A DNA stretch of 64,000 bases from Excoecaria cochinchinensis (GCA_947683425.1 CANTUQ010000070.1:7147501-7211500), one strand, 5' to 3'. Numbered from the stretch's first letter, positions 48,550 through 60,178 are shown. The notes: generated from the sequence alone by a model not told the origin. Translations and numbers: made by a program.

Positions 48550-50289
48550 ATGTTTAAGCAAAAGAAGAGAACAACGATTCCTCCACGTCTCAGGTTGCAT
48601 GATGGCGATGACAGTACTGGTAATGGAGGATCCCCATCGCATGGGCTTAATGCCAGCACTGAGGCTGCTGCATCACTGCCCATCCCAACTGTTGCACCAT
48701 CTACCATTCCTTCCACTGATTCCACTCCTACGACACACCCTGAATCTATGCCACCTCAGGGGTGAGGAATAGAACAAGCGGAAGAGCCTACGCCTGGATC
48801 AATTGGAGATGATGGAAGAATGTATATCAATATCACAGCTGAGGAGTAAGTAATTAATATTTCACTTCATTATGATTTAATGACAGTTATTACTTGTACT
48901 AATATTATTCACATTGTTGTATCTTAGATTGAATTCTTCAGGAAAGTGCTCACGCATAATGACAACTTCTTTCAAAAACAGAATTAAATACGATGGGTTT
49001 GCCTGGAAGAATGTGTCAGAGGAAACAAAGAATTTTTATTTCAAAAAATTCAAGGTAAAACATTTATGATAAAGTTTGTTACATAACAAATTATATTTTA
49101 CACTTGCTTACATTTTGTTTTTTGTTCTATCTGTCTCATAAGAAAAAATGTTATTGGGACTGGGCGTTTGACGATATCATGCCTTCTGTGTGGGAGACTC
49201 GTGCGCGGGCACGTTACAGAGATTTAGTCTGCTTGTTAAAAAATGGTGGTGTCCGACCTCGCTACATGACCGAAGATGTATGGGCACATTAGAGACAATA
49301 TTGGACGACCCCTGAAGCCCTTTCCATTTCAGAGCAGAATTCTAGTAACAGACGGGGAGGACCTGAGGGACTCAGTTCATGCTTGCATACTGGAGGATCG
49401 ATGTCATATCGGGAACATGCAGATAGACTTGTAAGTATTACAAAATATTACTTTTACCATTGTAATTAATGGTTAGGATGTCTAAATTTTATCTCATTAC
49501 CATAGAGGAGGATGGGAATGTTACTTGTGTGAGGAGTTTGCTTTGTTGTTGAATGTTGGATTGTAGCATAGTCTCGAAATTTGAAGTGTTTTTTTGTCTA
49601 TGTATACATGAGGTATGCTCCAAATATAGGGGAAACTCTACCGAAATTTAAGTAAAAACTTGTACGAATAGTCAATAAATTATAGTTCATCTTTAATTCT
49701 TTTTATGTTTATAGGGAGCATCGATGGGTCGACCGGCTACCTATGCTGAGGTATTTTTACACACCCACACCAACAAGCATGATGGTCAAACGTTCGTCAA
49801 TTCTCGATCAAGGGTTTTACATGTATGTCCAAGTTACTATATTTTACAAATTTTAAATATTACTTATTATTAATCGTTACTTATTGTAAAACATTTGTCC
49901 TACGACAGGAACAAGTTCAAGATGCAATTCAGCAATGCTCACAGACTTCTGATTATGTTGATGCGAATCAAATCTATTGTGAAGTGTTTGGTGGTAGAGA
50001 CCAGCGAGGACGGATATTTGGCTTAGGTTCTTTGGCCAAATCCTGTTACTCGCATTCCTCAAGTTCAAGTACTGCCGCATCACATAGACGGTCTGAATCC
50101 AGGCGAGTCCATGAACTTGAGAATACTGTAAATGAGCTAAGATCTGAATTGCAACAGTCACAGACTCGATGGCAGCAATCTCTCGACTTCATATCTGAGC
50201 TGCGCAATGAGATGGCAAATTTGAAGGGTATGGTGTCATCACAGCAGTCTGATCGTACTTCTCAGCCGCCACCGCCGCCATCAGCTTAG
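48550..50289 (+). pseudogene. CACTA second gene, Ptta/En-Spm transposase family
   Basis: Exons: 48550 to about 48849 (MFKQKKRTTIPPRLRLHD, then a Ser/Pro/Thr-rich region); about 48929-49053 (SFKNRIKYDGFAWKNVSEET); about 49140-49431 (YWDWAFDDIMPSVWETRAR, then GLSSCLHTGGSMSYREHADRL); 49715-49821 (GASMGRPATYAEVFLHTHTN); and 49909-50289. The last exon ends in a coiled coil (VHELENTVNELRSELQQSQ) and a Pro tail. This is the plant transposase layout of PF03004, paired with TNP2 genes in CACTA elements and probably binding the subterminal repeats. In-frame stops at 48763-48765 (TGA) and 49290-49292 (TAG) break it. Confidence 0.85.
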
Positions 50290-50489
50290 TTATGATTTTG
50301 TATTAGACATGGATATTATATTATTACATAATTACTAACTTTATAACTAGTACAATTATTAAATTCAACTATTATTGGATATTAAAATTTAGATATCATC
50401 TTCATTTTCTCATTATTTTGCAATTAATTTTACAGGTTATAATTTTTATTAAAAAATATAATTGTTAGTTAAGGGGGGAAAATTTGTTT

Positions 50490-50790
50490 AATTTCCCGAC
50501 GGAATAGCGTATTCCGTCGGGAATTATTTCCCGACGGAAATCTAACTTCCGTCGAGAATATTACCGATGGAAGTACAACTTTTGTCGGTAATAATTACCG
50601 ACGGAATACACTATTCCGTCGAATTTTCCCGATGGAAGTAGAATTTTCGTCGGGAATTTTTCCGACGGAATTTTTCCTTCAGGAAGCTTCCCTACACCTT
50701 TATTGCCGACGGAAAAGATTCCATCGGCATTTTATTTTCCCGACGAAAATTACACATTTTCCGTCTATAATTTTCGTCGGGAAATGTGTG
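50490..50790. repeat. CACTA right subterminal repeat array
   Basis: Repeated CCCGACGGAA and TTCCGTCGGGAA units in both orientations. The core CGACGGAA is shared with the left array, but the flanking base differs (CCGACGG rather than GCGACGG). Confidence 0.88.
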
Positions 50791-50806
50791 TTTTCTTGTA
50801 GTGTAT

Positions 50807-51761
50807 TCTAAGATTAATCACCAACCTATAGCAATTATCTTAACATACTGATCTCTCAAGCTATACTTTGATAATAAATTTCTATTAGATGTAACATAAA
50901 GTGAACCTCTCAATTCTACCTTAACTTATAATGATCATGCAAATATACCAATAGAAAATTCTGCATTCAAAGACTATTAACATAGATGGAAATAGAAGTA
51001 ACATTAATATCATCCAAGTTCCTTAAACAACCTTCATTTAATGTTTACAAAGAAGAAGTAAAGGTTAGAAATAGGAAAAGGAGATCTCTCAACCCTTTTT
51101 CCCTTCACAAAATATAATCTTCTTACTTGCAATTGCCTTCTTCTCAAAACATGAAATCTAACTTAGAACTTCAACTAAAAAGAATGTTCTCTCAAACTTA
51201 CAGAAAATCAATTAGTTAAAAATTCCATCCTTTTAAAATTACAGTTGAAATTAATATTTATAGTGTTCTAAAGGTCATGTCTCTTGATAAACTTCTTCAA
51301 AGAGTTGTACAAGTTGGTGAGAAGTCCCAATTGTTGAAGTGACTTTTCAAAATAAACTATCCAACGGCTCTTTCCGTCGCGCTTGCGACAGAACGCGGAC
51401 TTTCCTTGCTTGCTCTCCTCTTATCTCTTCTCTCTGGCTTTGTTCTTCTGGTGACCGACTCGTGATTCTCTGTCCGAGTCGTGCACTGCTGTTTGAGTCG
51501 TGCTATGATTCACGAGTCGTGCTCTGATTCACGAGTCGTGCTCCTCTGCACGAGTTTGGCACTTCTGTTTCATCTCTTCACGAGTCGTGCATTTCTTCAC
51601 GACTCGTGCACTCCTTCTTCCTTTTTCACCTAAATTACCTATAATGCAAATAAATACATAAGCTAAACGAAAACACATGAAATATAAAGATATTTACATA
51701 ATTAACTTTCCAAAATTACAGAAAATATGCACTAAATAATAGACCAATTAAGCAACTATCA
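50807..51761 (-). repeat. Element B 3' LTR, right part
   Basis: This continues 42096-42498 and ends CAACTATCA at 51761. On the minus strand a G-rich tract (GTGTGGGGGAATT) just inside is the likely polypurine tract, so the element reads on the minus strand. It contains CACGAGTCGTG palindromes at 51511, 51530 and 51579. Confidence 0.75.
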
Positions 51762-51779
51762 AATTCCCCCACACTTAAT

Positions 51780-52789
51780 CCTTGCTTTCCCTTAAGTAAG
51801 AGAAAAGAATAAAAAAATTTAATGCCAAAATGCACTAAGTAAACTTTATTACACAATATTGTCCATTATAGTTATGTGATAGGATTGAAAAGAAATCAAA
51901 GACTTTAAAGACTCAAAATACCAGTGAATCAATTCTTAGAGCATGTATTCTTAATTTAACAAGTCACCTAGGTTTACTAATTCCAAAATCAAGAATATAG
52001 AGTCTCAAAACTAAATATGCTTGAAAGAGAGAATATTGATCATAAATTTTAAAATTCTAAGGTTGTCAATTTCCTTTTTAGGACAATTTGTAAGCATACA
52101 TACCCTTAATCCAATCTCATGGTATTTTTAGATTTTTCTTTTTTTTTTCATGAATTTAAAATAGCAAGAGAATGTAGTATTGGGTGCGTTTTACGCTCCA
52201 TCCCATACTTTATTTCAATTTTGGATATACATCTTGTTTTGTTTCCTTTCTTCCTCTTTTTGCTCTTTTTTTTCTTTTATTTTCTTTTTCCTTTTTGAAT
52301 CCTCATCCGTTATTGAAAGGTCCTAAGGGTATGTATTATGGCTATAGTTTCCATTAGGCAACTAGAACCCTAAAATCTTAAACTAAATGAGCAATTCCTA
52401 ACCTTAAAGCATAATTAGTAAAGAGACTAAATATTCTAAGATGTTGAAAGAAGTAAAGGAGATAACTTGAAAAATGTAAAACACATACTAAAAACTTTGA
52501 AACACTAATAGAATGAGCATAAAAGGTAAATGACTTAATATAACAACCTAATATAAAGTGAACAATGCTTTATGATAAAACCTACTAAAAAAACTAGTTG
52601 AAAAATGGATACACACAAACACACATGCAACTAACATATAAAACATACACAAACTCATAAAACACAAATAAACATGCAAACATGTAAACATACTCCCCAC
52701 ACTTAGAACAAACATTATCCTCAATGTCAAGAAATGAAATGAAAAGAATAAGATAAAAGAAAAATGAATATAGAAAACTCCCCTGATAA
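51780..52789 (-). other. Element B 3' non-coding region
   Basis: AT-rich sequence between ORF1 and the LTR, with T/C-rich runs near 52130-52300. No feature was recognised. Confidence 0.45.
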
Positions 52790-53995
52790 TCATGGTGTAG
52801 GTGGAGGAGAGGATACCACATATCCAGCCTGTGCAATGAAAGTGTCAACCTTATGCTCTAGCCTGCGTTGATGGCTAGCCAAATTACGATTGACTTGCTC
52901 CAAGGAAGATAATTGATTTTGAATGGTGGACTGGTTCTGCAAGATTTGTTCTAGCATGGATGGAATATTATGGGAAGAAGACCCAATAACAGGAGGCACT
53001 GCAACCATATCAGCAGGAACATTAACCATGTCGTCATCATTAGCTTTCTACTCCTCCTGCATATCCTCATCCGTACTGCTCTCATCAACAACCTTTTGCG
53101 GAGCAGACGATCCTGAAAGATCCTTCCAACAAGATCTTGAATGGTGTGGAATTGCCTGAAATACATTATTAACAACCTCACCACGAACAAAAAAATGTTT
53201 AGTAAAATACACACAAGGAAGGACTCGAGCATAAGTACGAAGATCAATATCACAACCACTAGCAATGACAGATATAACATGCCCATGTGTGAGAGGAGCA
53301 TCGCGATGACCAACACACTGCAATAATTGATTAAAGATCCAATATGACCAACAAACTGAATTTCTATTATGCACACACCACATCAAGAAAAGCACATGAG
53401 AAGATACTCTATTAAACTCAGGTTTGTTAAAAACCAATGAAGCAAGAATTTTATGCAAAATCCAGTACTTTAAATCCTTGATAAACATGGACTTAGCCTC
53501 TCTAGACCTAAATGGTGTTGTCAAATCAGTGAGAAAAGTCCAAAATTCATTGGGACGAAAAGATTTGGGAGGTTCACAAAATTCAGATTGCTTAAAACCA
53601 AAAAATCTATGCATCATGAAATATGTGAGAGTAATATCCTTACCATCTAAACGAAAGTCCAAAAGCCTAGAGTTTTTCTCATTAGTCTTCAAATTGGTAT
53701 AAAACTCTAATACTAAGTCAGGATAAAAATGCTCATGCAAATTAACAAATCTCAGCAAACCACATTGTGATAACATCTCATTAACAAAGTCTAACATACC
53801 AACCTACTCAAGAAAGGAAACTGAAAAATACTTACATTGAAGGATGGCTCTATCCTTAAGAGCAAGAAAATGACTACCTTCATCTACAGAAGAAATGGGG
53901 AAGCTGGCACCAAATATTGATGAAAGGTCTCCTTGTTCTTCCTCCTGTCGCGCTCGATGGTCTCATGAAGAGGAGGGGATCTTAGTTCTCACCAT
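52790..53995 (-). pseudogene. Athila ORF1-like protein, element B
   Basis: One frame runs from ATG 53995 to 52790, about 402 codons with three in-frame stops: TGA 53963-53965, TAG 53804-53806, TAG 53048-53050. There is no frameshift. Conserved features include DLVLEFYTNLKTNEKNS, ITLTYFMMHRFFGF, WILHKILASLVFNKPEFNRV, LFLMWCVHNRNSVCWSYWIF and PLTHGHVISVIASGCDIDL. An acidic hinge (SSTDEDMQEE) and a C-terminal coiled coil (ILQNQSTIQNQLSSLEQVN) follow. It is a distant homologue of the protein in element A, with the same core-hinge-coiled-coil plan. Function unknown. Confidence 0.8.
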
Positions 53996-55025
53996 TGTAC
54001 GTTAAAGACAGAGATTGAAGAGAAACAGTAATGCAGAACTAAAGAGAAAGGAACAATGTCTAAACGCGTGAAAGATGAAGAACGAAAGAAGACGAAGAGA
54101 CGAAGGAGAAGTGCTCGACTCGTGATGTCTAAACGCAAGGAAGGAGAGAATAAAAATAAGAGGGAAAAGTCGAAATGACAATTGAAGCCTTGGGTCACAA
54201 CGTTTTATAGAATTAGGGTTTCGAAAAATACTCGCTTGTCTTGCTTTTCCCTTTGTGTTTTTTCCTCTTTTTTCCTTCTTAACTTAAATTAAATTAAATT
54301 GAGACACACACTAGGAAGAAAAATAATCAAATTAGTAGAAAAATAAAAAGAAAATAGAACAAATTAGAACAAATACGTACAGTGGATTCGACTCGGACAA
54401 GCATCACGACTCTATCTGTCCTTCAGCATACAAGCACGAGTCGGACAGAATGGCACGACTTGTGAAGAGGACTCATTCTGGATCACTCGTGAAAACCAAC
54501 ACAAGTCGGACGAGACTCGTGATGCATCTTCTTCAGCAAATGGACACGAGTCGGACAGAAGCACACGACTCGTGACCTATCTGTTCCACTCGTGATGTTC
54601 AGCATGAGTCGGACTCGCTTTAACTTTGGCTCATTCTGTCGCGATCGCGCTCGCGATAGAATCATCTCCTCTTGCACAATTTTGCTCCTTGTTCTATTGT
54701 TTTCTCCAGTTTCTCATATTTTCACAAAATATAAAACAACACATAAAATATGCCTAATTATAACACTATTAACTACAAATAATACAATCTTGAACCACAT
54801 TCTAAATAAAATTTGGTATTTTAAAGAAAACACTAAATATTTGGACCATATAGAATGACTTACTTACTATTTTAACCTGTAAAATAAAAATATACTGTGT
54901 TAGCAATATTAAAATCCACATTATGAAAATTAATTAACAAATTAACATAGAATAACTTAAAACAACATAAAGTGCATGTAGAAAGAAAACCTAATTCAGC
55001 AACCGAAATAAAAAACTAAAAAATA
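53996..55025 (-). other. Element B non-coding region with GAGTCG motifs
   Basis: No ORF is credible. Between about 54370 and 54620 there are at least ten CACGAGTCGGA, ACGACTCGTG or related motifs. A TCGCGATCGCGCTCGCGA palindrome-like stretch follows at about 54640-54660. The location corresponds to where pol would be. Confidence 0.55.
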
Positions 55026-55349
55026 CTAGGATTTCACGTGCTCTCTAAGATTTTCTTTTGTATTGCTTGGAAGACACCCAATACTTCTCGATGGTAACGA
55101 ATTGGCAAGTTGTCCCAATTGAACCTCAAGATTGTGGATGGATGAAGCATGATTTTGGGTGATTTGGTCAACTTTTGCCTCAAACCTCTTTTGGTTCTCA
55201 TCTTGAGAGCTAATCTTAAAGTTGATATCCTCAATAAATTTATCAATTTTTACTTCTAGTGCTCCAAACCTATCTTGTGCTTGTTGTTGTCCTCCTACTC
55301 CTTTATTTTGGTTATTGTTGCTATTTTCCCATGAAAAATTTGGATGGTT
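55026..55349 (-). pseudogene. Gypsy gag C-terminal fragment, element B
   Basis: An open frame of 108 codons ends at TAG 55026-55028. It starts NHPNFSWENSNNNQNKG, runs through a Gln-rich linker and an amphipathic stretch (DRFGALEVKIDKFIED), and contains IHNLEVQLGQLANSLPSRS and GCLPSNTKENLREHVKS. This is the signature just before protease in Athila/Tat-type gag-pol. The N-terminal part is cut off by element C at 55351, and no pol follows the stop. Confidence 0.85.
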
Positions 55350-55962
55350 ACTGTGACGCGCCCGAACCCCGCTCGCGATCCGGGTGGCCCTCGGGAGTCC
55401 GCTTTTAGGACCCGAGGCTGGATGAAGGTTCGTTAAAACTCATGAAAGCCGGTCGCTTCGCAATGGACAGGAATATATCCAAATCCATTGTTGGCAATCA
55501 ACTTACGAGAGCGTCTATTGGGTTATCATAAGGCAGGATCATGGAGTCGCCACCCGATAAAGTATCGGGAAAGTAATTCTAACCTTATGAGGCCCAAAAC
55601 CAGAGAGGGTTCGGGACCTCACTCTTATTCATACTCTTGGTTAATATTATGAGAACAAATTTTACGATCAATTATTTTATCTCTCCTCTCACACGAATTA
55701 TGCCATAAATATAATGCGTATAACAAGCACATAGAGAAAATAAATAAAAGCGATAAAAAGCGATAATTAAAGTATGGAAAGCAATAAATGAAAGCGGTAA
55801 ATACCCAAGCACACAATTACAAAGGAAGTAGGGGCAGAATACAACCCCAATAAAAGAAGATTAAAGCGTAAATGGGACGGAATACAATCCCAAAAAATAA
55901 ATAAAGTTGCCCAAAAATTAATTACAAGGGCCCAACAGAAAAAAGGACATGAATTTAAACAC

Positions 55963-56131
55963 TCACGTCAAAAACCGAAATGAAAAGACATACATAAATC
56001 GGGGAGTTGTTTTAGGAACATTGGTTCCTTCGCGCTTGATTGAGAATTTTGGAACATTGGTTCCTTCGCGTTTATTTGAAGAGGGTTCGAGGAGTCGTTT
56101 TGGTTGTTTGGATAAAAACGGGGATGAGTGA
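55963..56131. repeat. Short direct repeat in element C LTR
   Basis: The phrase GGAACATTGGTTCCTTCGCG occurs twice, at about 56016 and 56051, and a third partial copy (GAACATTGGTCCC) lies near 56199. GGAACATTGGTTCC is itself a near-palindrome. Confidence 0.7.
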
Positions 56132-56599
56132 TCCCATTTTATTGAAAATTGACTCTTCATTTTAATTGTGATATTTTTTGTTACTTGGCTAAAACAAAGA
56201 ACATTGGTCCCAATTTTTTAGTAAAAGTCCAATTTAATTATAGAAATATTTGTGTGACTTTTTTTTACCGCATGCATGCACAAGTAAAATAATTATTTAC
56301 AAAACAATGCATCAAAAGAGGAGTTAGGAAAATCTCACCGAACTGAAGCGTTCGTTTACGTGTCGCGACCCTTCTAGAGAGCCACAGGAGATATCCACGC
56401 AAGACGACCCAAAGTTAATCTCAGACAAGAATTAACATTAGAAACATTAGTGATGATTCTAGAAAAATTAATCAAGTAAAGGTGAAAATAAATGATTAAA
56501 GTTAGTGATGGATTAAATTGAATTAAATGATAAATAAATCAATAAATGAATAATTAATTAAACAAAAGATTAATGAAATAAATTGATATTTAATGTGGT

Positions 56600-56760
56600 G
56601 TAATGAAAATAAAATAATGGAATGTAATTAATGGGTATGAAACATAAATGACAATTATAATAATAGATGATAGTAAAAATAATGATGTCAATAATGATGA
56701 ATAAAATAATGATGAATAATAAATAAACCTAAAATAATAATAATAATTATAAATAGATAA

Positions 56761-56791
<31 letters not shown>

Positions 56792-57294
56792 TGAACCAAA
56801 TAATAATAATAATATAACAATAATAATAATAAACAAATAAAATGATAATAATATTAATATTAATAACAATAAAAATAATAAAACAGAATAATAATAATAG
56901 CAATAATAATAATAATAATAATAAAAATTATGATTATAAAATGGATTAAACATAAAATAATAATATTGATAGTATAAATGGATAAGAATAATGATAATAT
57001 AACAATGATAATAAACAAATAATAATAATAATTAAATAAAATAATAATAAAATTATGATTAACAAAACACGACAATAGATAATAATAACTAAATATATAC
57101 AATAATAATAATAAACACAATAAGAATAACAATAAACATAAATTAAATAATAATAATAATGAATTAATGATAATGACAATCACAGTAACAATAATAATAT
57201 ATATGACAACACAACAAAGATAATAATAATAATCATACTAATAATATAAAATAATAACAATAATAATAAAATGCAATAATGCTAATAACAAATA

Positions 57295-57328
<34 letters not shown>

Positions 57329-57358
57329 GTAATAAATATTAAGAATAATAATAACACA

Positions 57359-57389
<31 letters not shown>

Positions 57390-57412
57390 TAATATTAATA
57401 AACAGAAAATAA

Positions 57413-57452
<40 letters not shown>

Positions 57453-58072
57453 TAAACAATTAACAAAATAACAATGACATAAATAATATCACAATGATAA
57501 TAATAACATTAAAATAATAATAACAAACACAATAATAAATAATAATAACAAAACATATACAATAATAATAAACACAATAATAACAATAATAATAATAACA
57601 ATACTGTCAATAATATAACCTCAATAATAATAATAATAACAAATAATCCCAAAATACAATAACAAATAATAAATAAATATAATAATGATGATGATAATAA
57701 TAACATACTAATAATATGAAATAAATAAACACAACATAAATGATAATAAGTAAATAAAATGATGACAACAATACTAACAATAAATTAATGACATAACAAT
57801 AATAATGAATATAATAATAATATTAAAATGATGATAACACAACACAATAATAAATAATAACTAAATTTATACAATGATAATAATAAACACAATAATAATT
57901 ATAATATAAAATAAGTAACATTAATAATAACCAATAAATAACAATAACAATATCACATAACAATAATTATAATCAACAATAATAAACATAGTAATAATAT
58001 TAACACAATCCTAATAATAATAATAATGACATTAAAATAATAATAACTAACCACAATAATAATAATAATAAC

Positions 58073-58103
<31 letters not shown>

Positions 58104-58149
58104 TCAACAAACATAAAATAAACATATAATAATAATAATGGTAAAAACA

Positions 58150-58203
<54 letters not shown>

Positions 58204-58230
58204 TAAAATAGAAATAATATAAAAAAAATA
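56600..58230. repeat. TAA/AAT microsatellite array, about 1.6 kb
   Basis: Long runs of (TAA)n and (AAT)n alternate with related text such as AACAAT, ATGATAAT and AAACACAAT. Segments look like diverged copies of one another, each with an AACACAATAATAA block. Open frames here are artefacts of the repeat. Confidence 0.9.
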
Positions 58231-58239
58231 AAAAATGAA

Positions 58240-58510
58240 TAGGATTCACCGCCGGAGCGTCACCGGAGCCGCCGTAGACGTCACCGCTGCCTCCATCCTC
58301 TTCGCCTGGCTGCCGGGAAGCCGCCTCCGCTGGTCACGCGCCGGACGGCGCTGTCCGTTCACCGGAAAATGCCCTGAAGCGTTTCGGGGTGCTCCCTCCG
58401 ATCTGGCCTTCCCCGGCGAGTGGGGGACCCTGGTGGCTACCGGCCGGAGCGTCCGGGCGTCGCCGTCCTCGCGGTGGCGCGCGTGTGGCTGGCCGGCAGC
58501 GCCGCCGCCT
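58240..58510. other. CpG-rich block in element C LTR
   Basis: A sharply bounded GC- and CpG-rich patch begins right after the TAA array (CACCGCCGGAGCGTCACCGG) and gives way to a CT-rich stretch. It may be the promoter or leader of the element, or a captured fragment. The overlapping frames on both strands have no recognisable protein feature. Confidence 0.45.
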
Positions 58511-59293
58511 CCTCCCCTCTTTTTTTCTTTCTTCTTTCTTCCGTTGGCCTGCGTTTTCCGTGTCCCTTTCTCCTCTTGTTTTTGGTCCTCTCTTCCTATT
58601 TCTTTCCCTTTCTTTGTCTTTTGATTTCTTTGTTTTGCTTTCACTTGCTTTTGCTTTCTCTTCTCTTTTCTATTTTATTTCTTTCGTTCTCCAGGTCCTC
58701 TCTTGCCCTCTCTTTTCTATTTCTTTATTTTCTTTCTTCTATGGTCGGCTCTCTCTATGTTCTTGCTCACTCTTTTTCTTTCTATTTTTCTTCTCTTCCA
58801 TTTCCTTGCTCTCTCTCTTTTCTTTTCTCAGCCGAGAGCCCCCTCCTTTTGCCCTATCTTTTCCTTTTTATACCTCTTCCAAATTAGGGCAAAAGATGTT
58901 CACTTAATAAATCCCTCCATATTTTAATTTGTTTTGATTTTAATTAATTTACTCAAATTAACACATTAACTAACTAAATACTATATTAATTAAATACTCT
59001 ATATTTTTATATCTATTTAATTTAATTAATCTTCTTAAATAATCAGTCTAATCTATTTACTTAAATCCTATATCTATTTCTTCTTCTTTTTTTTTTCTTT
59101 TCAATTTTAATTATACAATAATATTAACTAATAATTAACTCAATCTTAATTTCTAATTTATCTTAACATATTAACCTAAATTTCTAATTTTACCTACCTA
59201 TTTTATAGATTCTTTTTGGAGGAATTATCAAGGACCCAAAATTGCCATTGCCATTTTTTTTTTTAATTTTCGACTCGGGACCTGGTGTCTACA

Positions 59294-59310
59294 GTTGCCC
59301 CCAATTTTGG
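59294..59310 (-). other. Element C polypurine tract
   Basis: The minus strand reads CCAAAATTGGGGGCAAC directly next to the LTR edge; the G-rich end is correctly placed. Confidence 0.55.
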
Positions 59311-59426
59311 AGAAGCTAGTGCCTAGACACCTAGGTGAGCCAAAATTTAGATAAGACAGGCCAAAACTCAGAGAAGGAAAAAAGGAGTTACAGAGATGCA
59401 TACCTGAGGAGGCGACGTTCTGAAGG

Positions 59427-60170
59427 CATTTAACCTGTGCGGTGTCTAGCCTTGGTTGTATCGGCATCTAACCTGTGCGGTGTCTAGCCTTAGTATTCGT
59501 TGAAGCATCTAACCTGTACGGTGTTTAGCCTCAGCTGTTTAGGCATCTAACCTGTGCGGTGTCTAGCCTTGGTATTCGTTGAAGCATCTAACCTGTGCGG
59601 TGTCTAGCTCCAGCCGTTTAAGCATCTAACCTGTGCGGTGTCTAGCCTTGGTATTCGTTGAAGCATCTAACCTGTGCGGTGTCTAGCTCCAGCCGTGTCG
59701 GCATCTAACCTGTGCGGTGTCTAGCCTTATATTCGTTGAAGCATCTAACCTGTGCGGTGTCTAGCTCCAACCGTGTCGGCATCTAACCTGTGCGGTGTCT
59801 AGCCTTAGTCATTTCGGCATCTAACCTGTGCGGTGCCTAGCCTTGTATTCGTTGAAGCATCTAACCTATGCGGTATCTAGCTCCAGCTGTGTCGGCATCT
59901 AACCTATGCGGTGTCTAGCCTTGTATTTATTGAAGCATCTAACCTGTGCGGTGTCTAGCTCCAGCCGTGTCGGCATCTAACCTGTGCGGTGTCTAGCCTT
60001 GGTTGTTTCGGCATCTAACCTGTGCGGTGTCTAGCCTTGGTCGTTTCGGCATCTAACCTGTGCGGTGTCTAGCCTCAGTCGGGTCGGCATCTAACCTATG
60101 CGGTGTCTAGCCTTGGTCATTTCGTTGGAGCATCTAACCTGTGCGGTGTCTAGCTCCAGCCGGGTTGGTG
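59427..60170. repeat. 19-copy tandem array, period about 39 bp
   Basis: Nineteen units share a 26-bp core, GCATCTAACCTGTGCGGTGT followed by CTAGC. Variable linkers of about 10-17 bp fall into two main types, CTTGGTATTCGTTGAA-like and TCCAGCCGTGTCG-like. They alternate over much of the array, giving a dimer of about 79 bp. It lies in the presumed 3' UTR of element C. Confidence 0.92.
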
Positions 60171-60178
60171 TCTAACAT

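Larger units (their letters stand above)
42502..50803 (+). mobile_element. CACTA (En/Spm) DNA transposon
   Basis: An 8,302-bp element with ends CACTACAAGAAAA and TTTTCTTGTAGTG and a perfect 3-bp TSD TAT (42499-42501, 50804-50806), the CACTA hallmark. It has dense subterminal repeats at both ends and two genes in the same orientation: a TNP2-type transposase and a second gene with a Ptta/En-Spm-type domain. Both genes carry stops, so the copy is not autonomous now, but its ends could be mobilised in trans. It lies inside the LTR of element B. Confidence 0.95.
51762..55351 (-). mobile_element. Element B interior: pol-less Athila-like element
   Basis: Minus-strand order is a gag C-terminus (55349-55026), about 1 kb non-coding, then an Athila ORF1-like gene (53995-52790), about 1 kb non-coding, then the 3' LTR. 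No protease, RT or integrase appears. The 5' part, and presumably a 5' LTR, lies beyond element C, outside the window. The arrangement is the same as in element A. Confidence 0.75.
55352..59293 (-). repeat. Element C 3' LTR, 3.9 kb
   Basis: It runs from TGTGACGCGCC to GGTGTCTACA. Parts in plus order: a unique AT-moderate region (55352-56590), a TAA/AAT array (about 56600-58230), a GC-rich block (58240-58510), a pyrimidine-rich stretch (58510-58870), and an AT-rich end. The partner LTR lies outside the window, so the length rests on terminal dinucleotides and the adjacent G-rich tract. Confidence 0.65.

Noticed and set aside
51339..51527. 62-codon plus-strand frame in element B's LTR
   Set aside because: Inside an LTR and over the GAGTCGTG palindromes; no protein feature.
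56590..58249. Several frames of 65-107 codons made of Ile, Tyr and Leu
   Set aside because: These are translations of the TAA/AAT array, not proteins.
58235..58907. Overlapping frames of 129-172 codons on both strands in element C's LTR
   Set aside because: Open on both strands because of GC-rich then CT-rich composition. No domain is seen and they sit within an LTR.
59427..60170. CRISPR-like array of repeats and spacers
   Set aside because: The spacers are not unique: they fall into a few related types, and the context is a plant retrotransposon. It is a tandem repeat.
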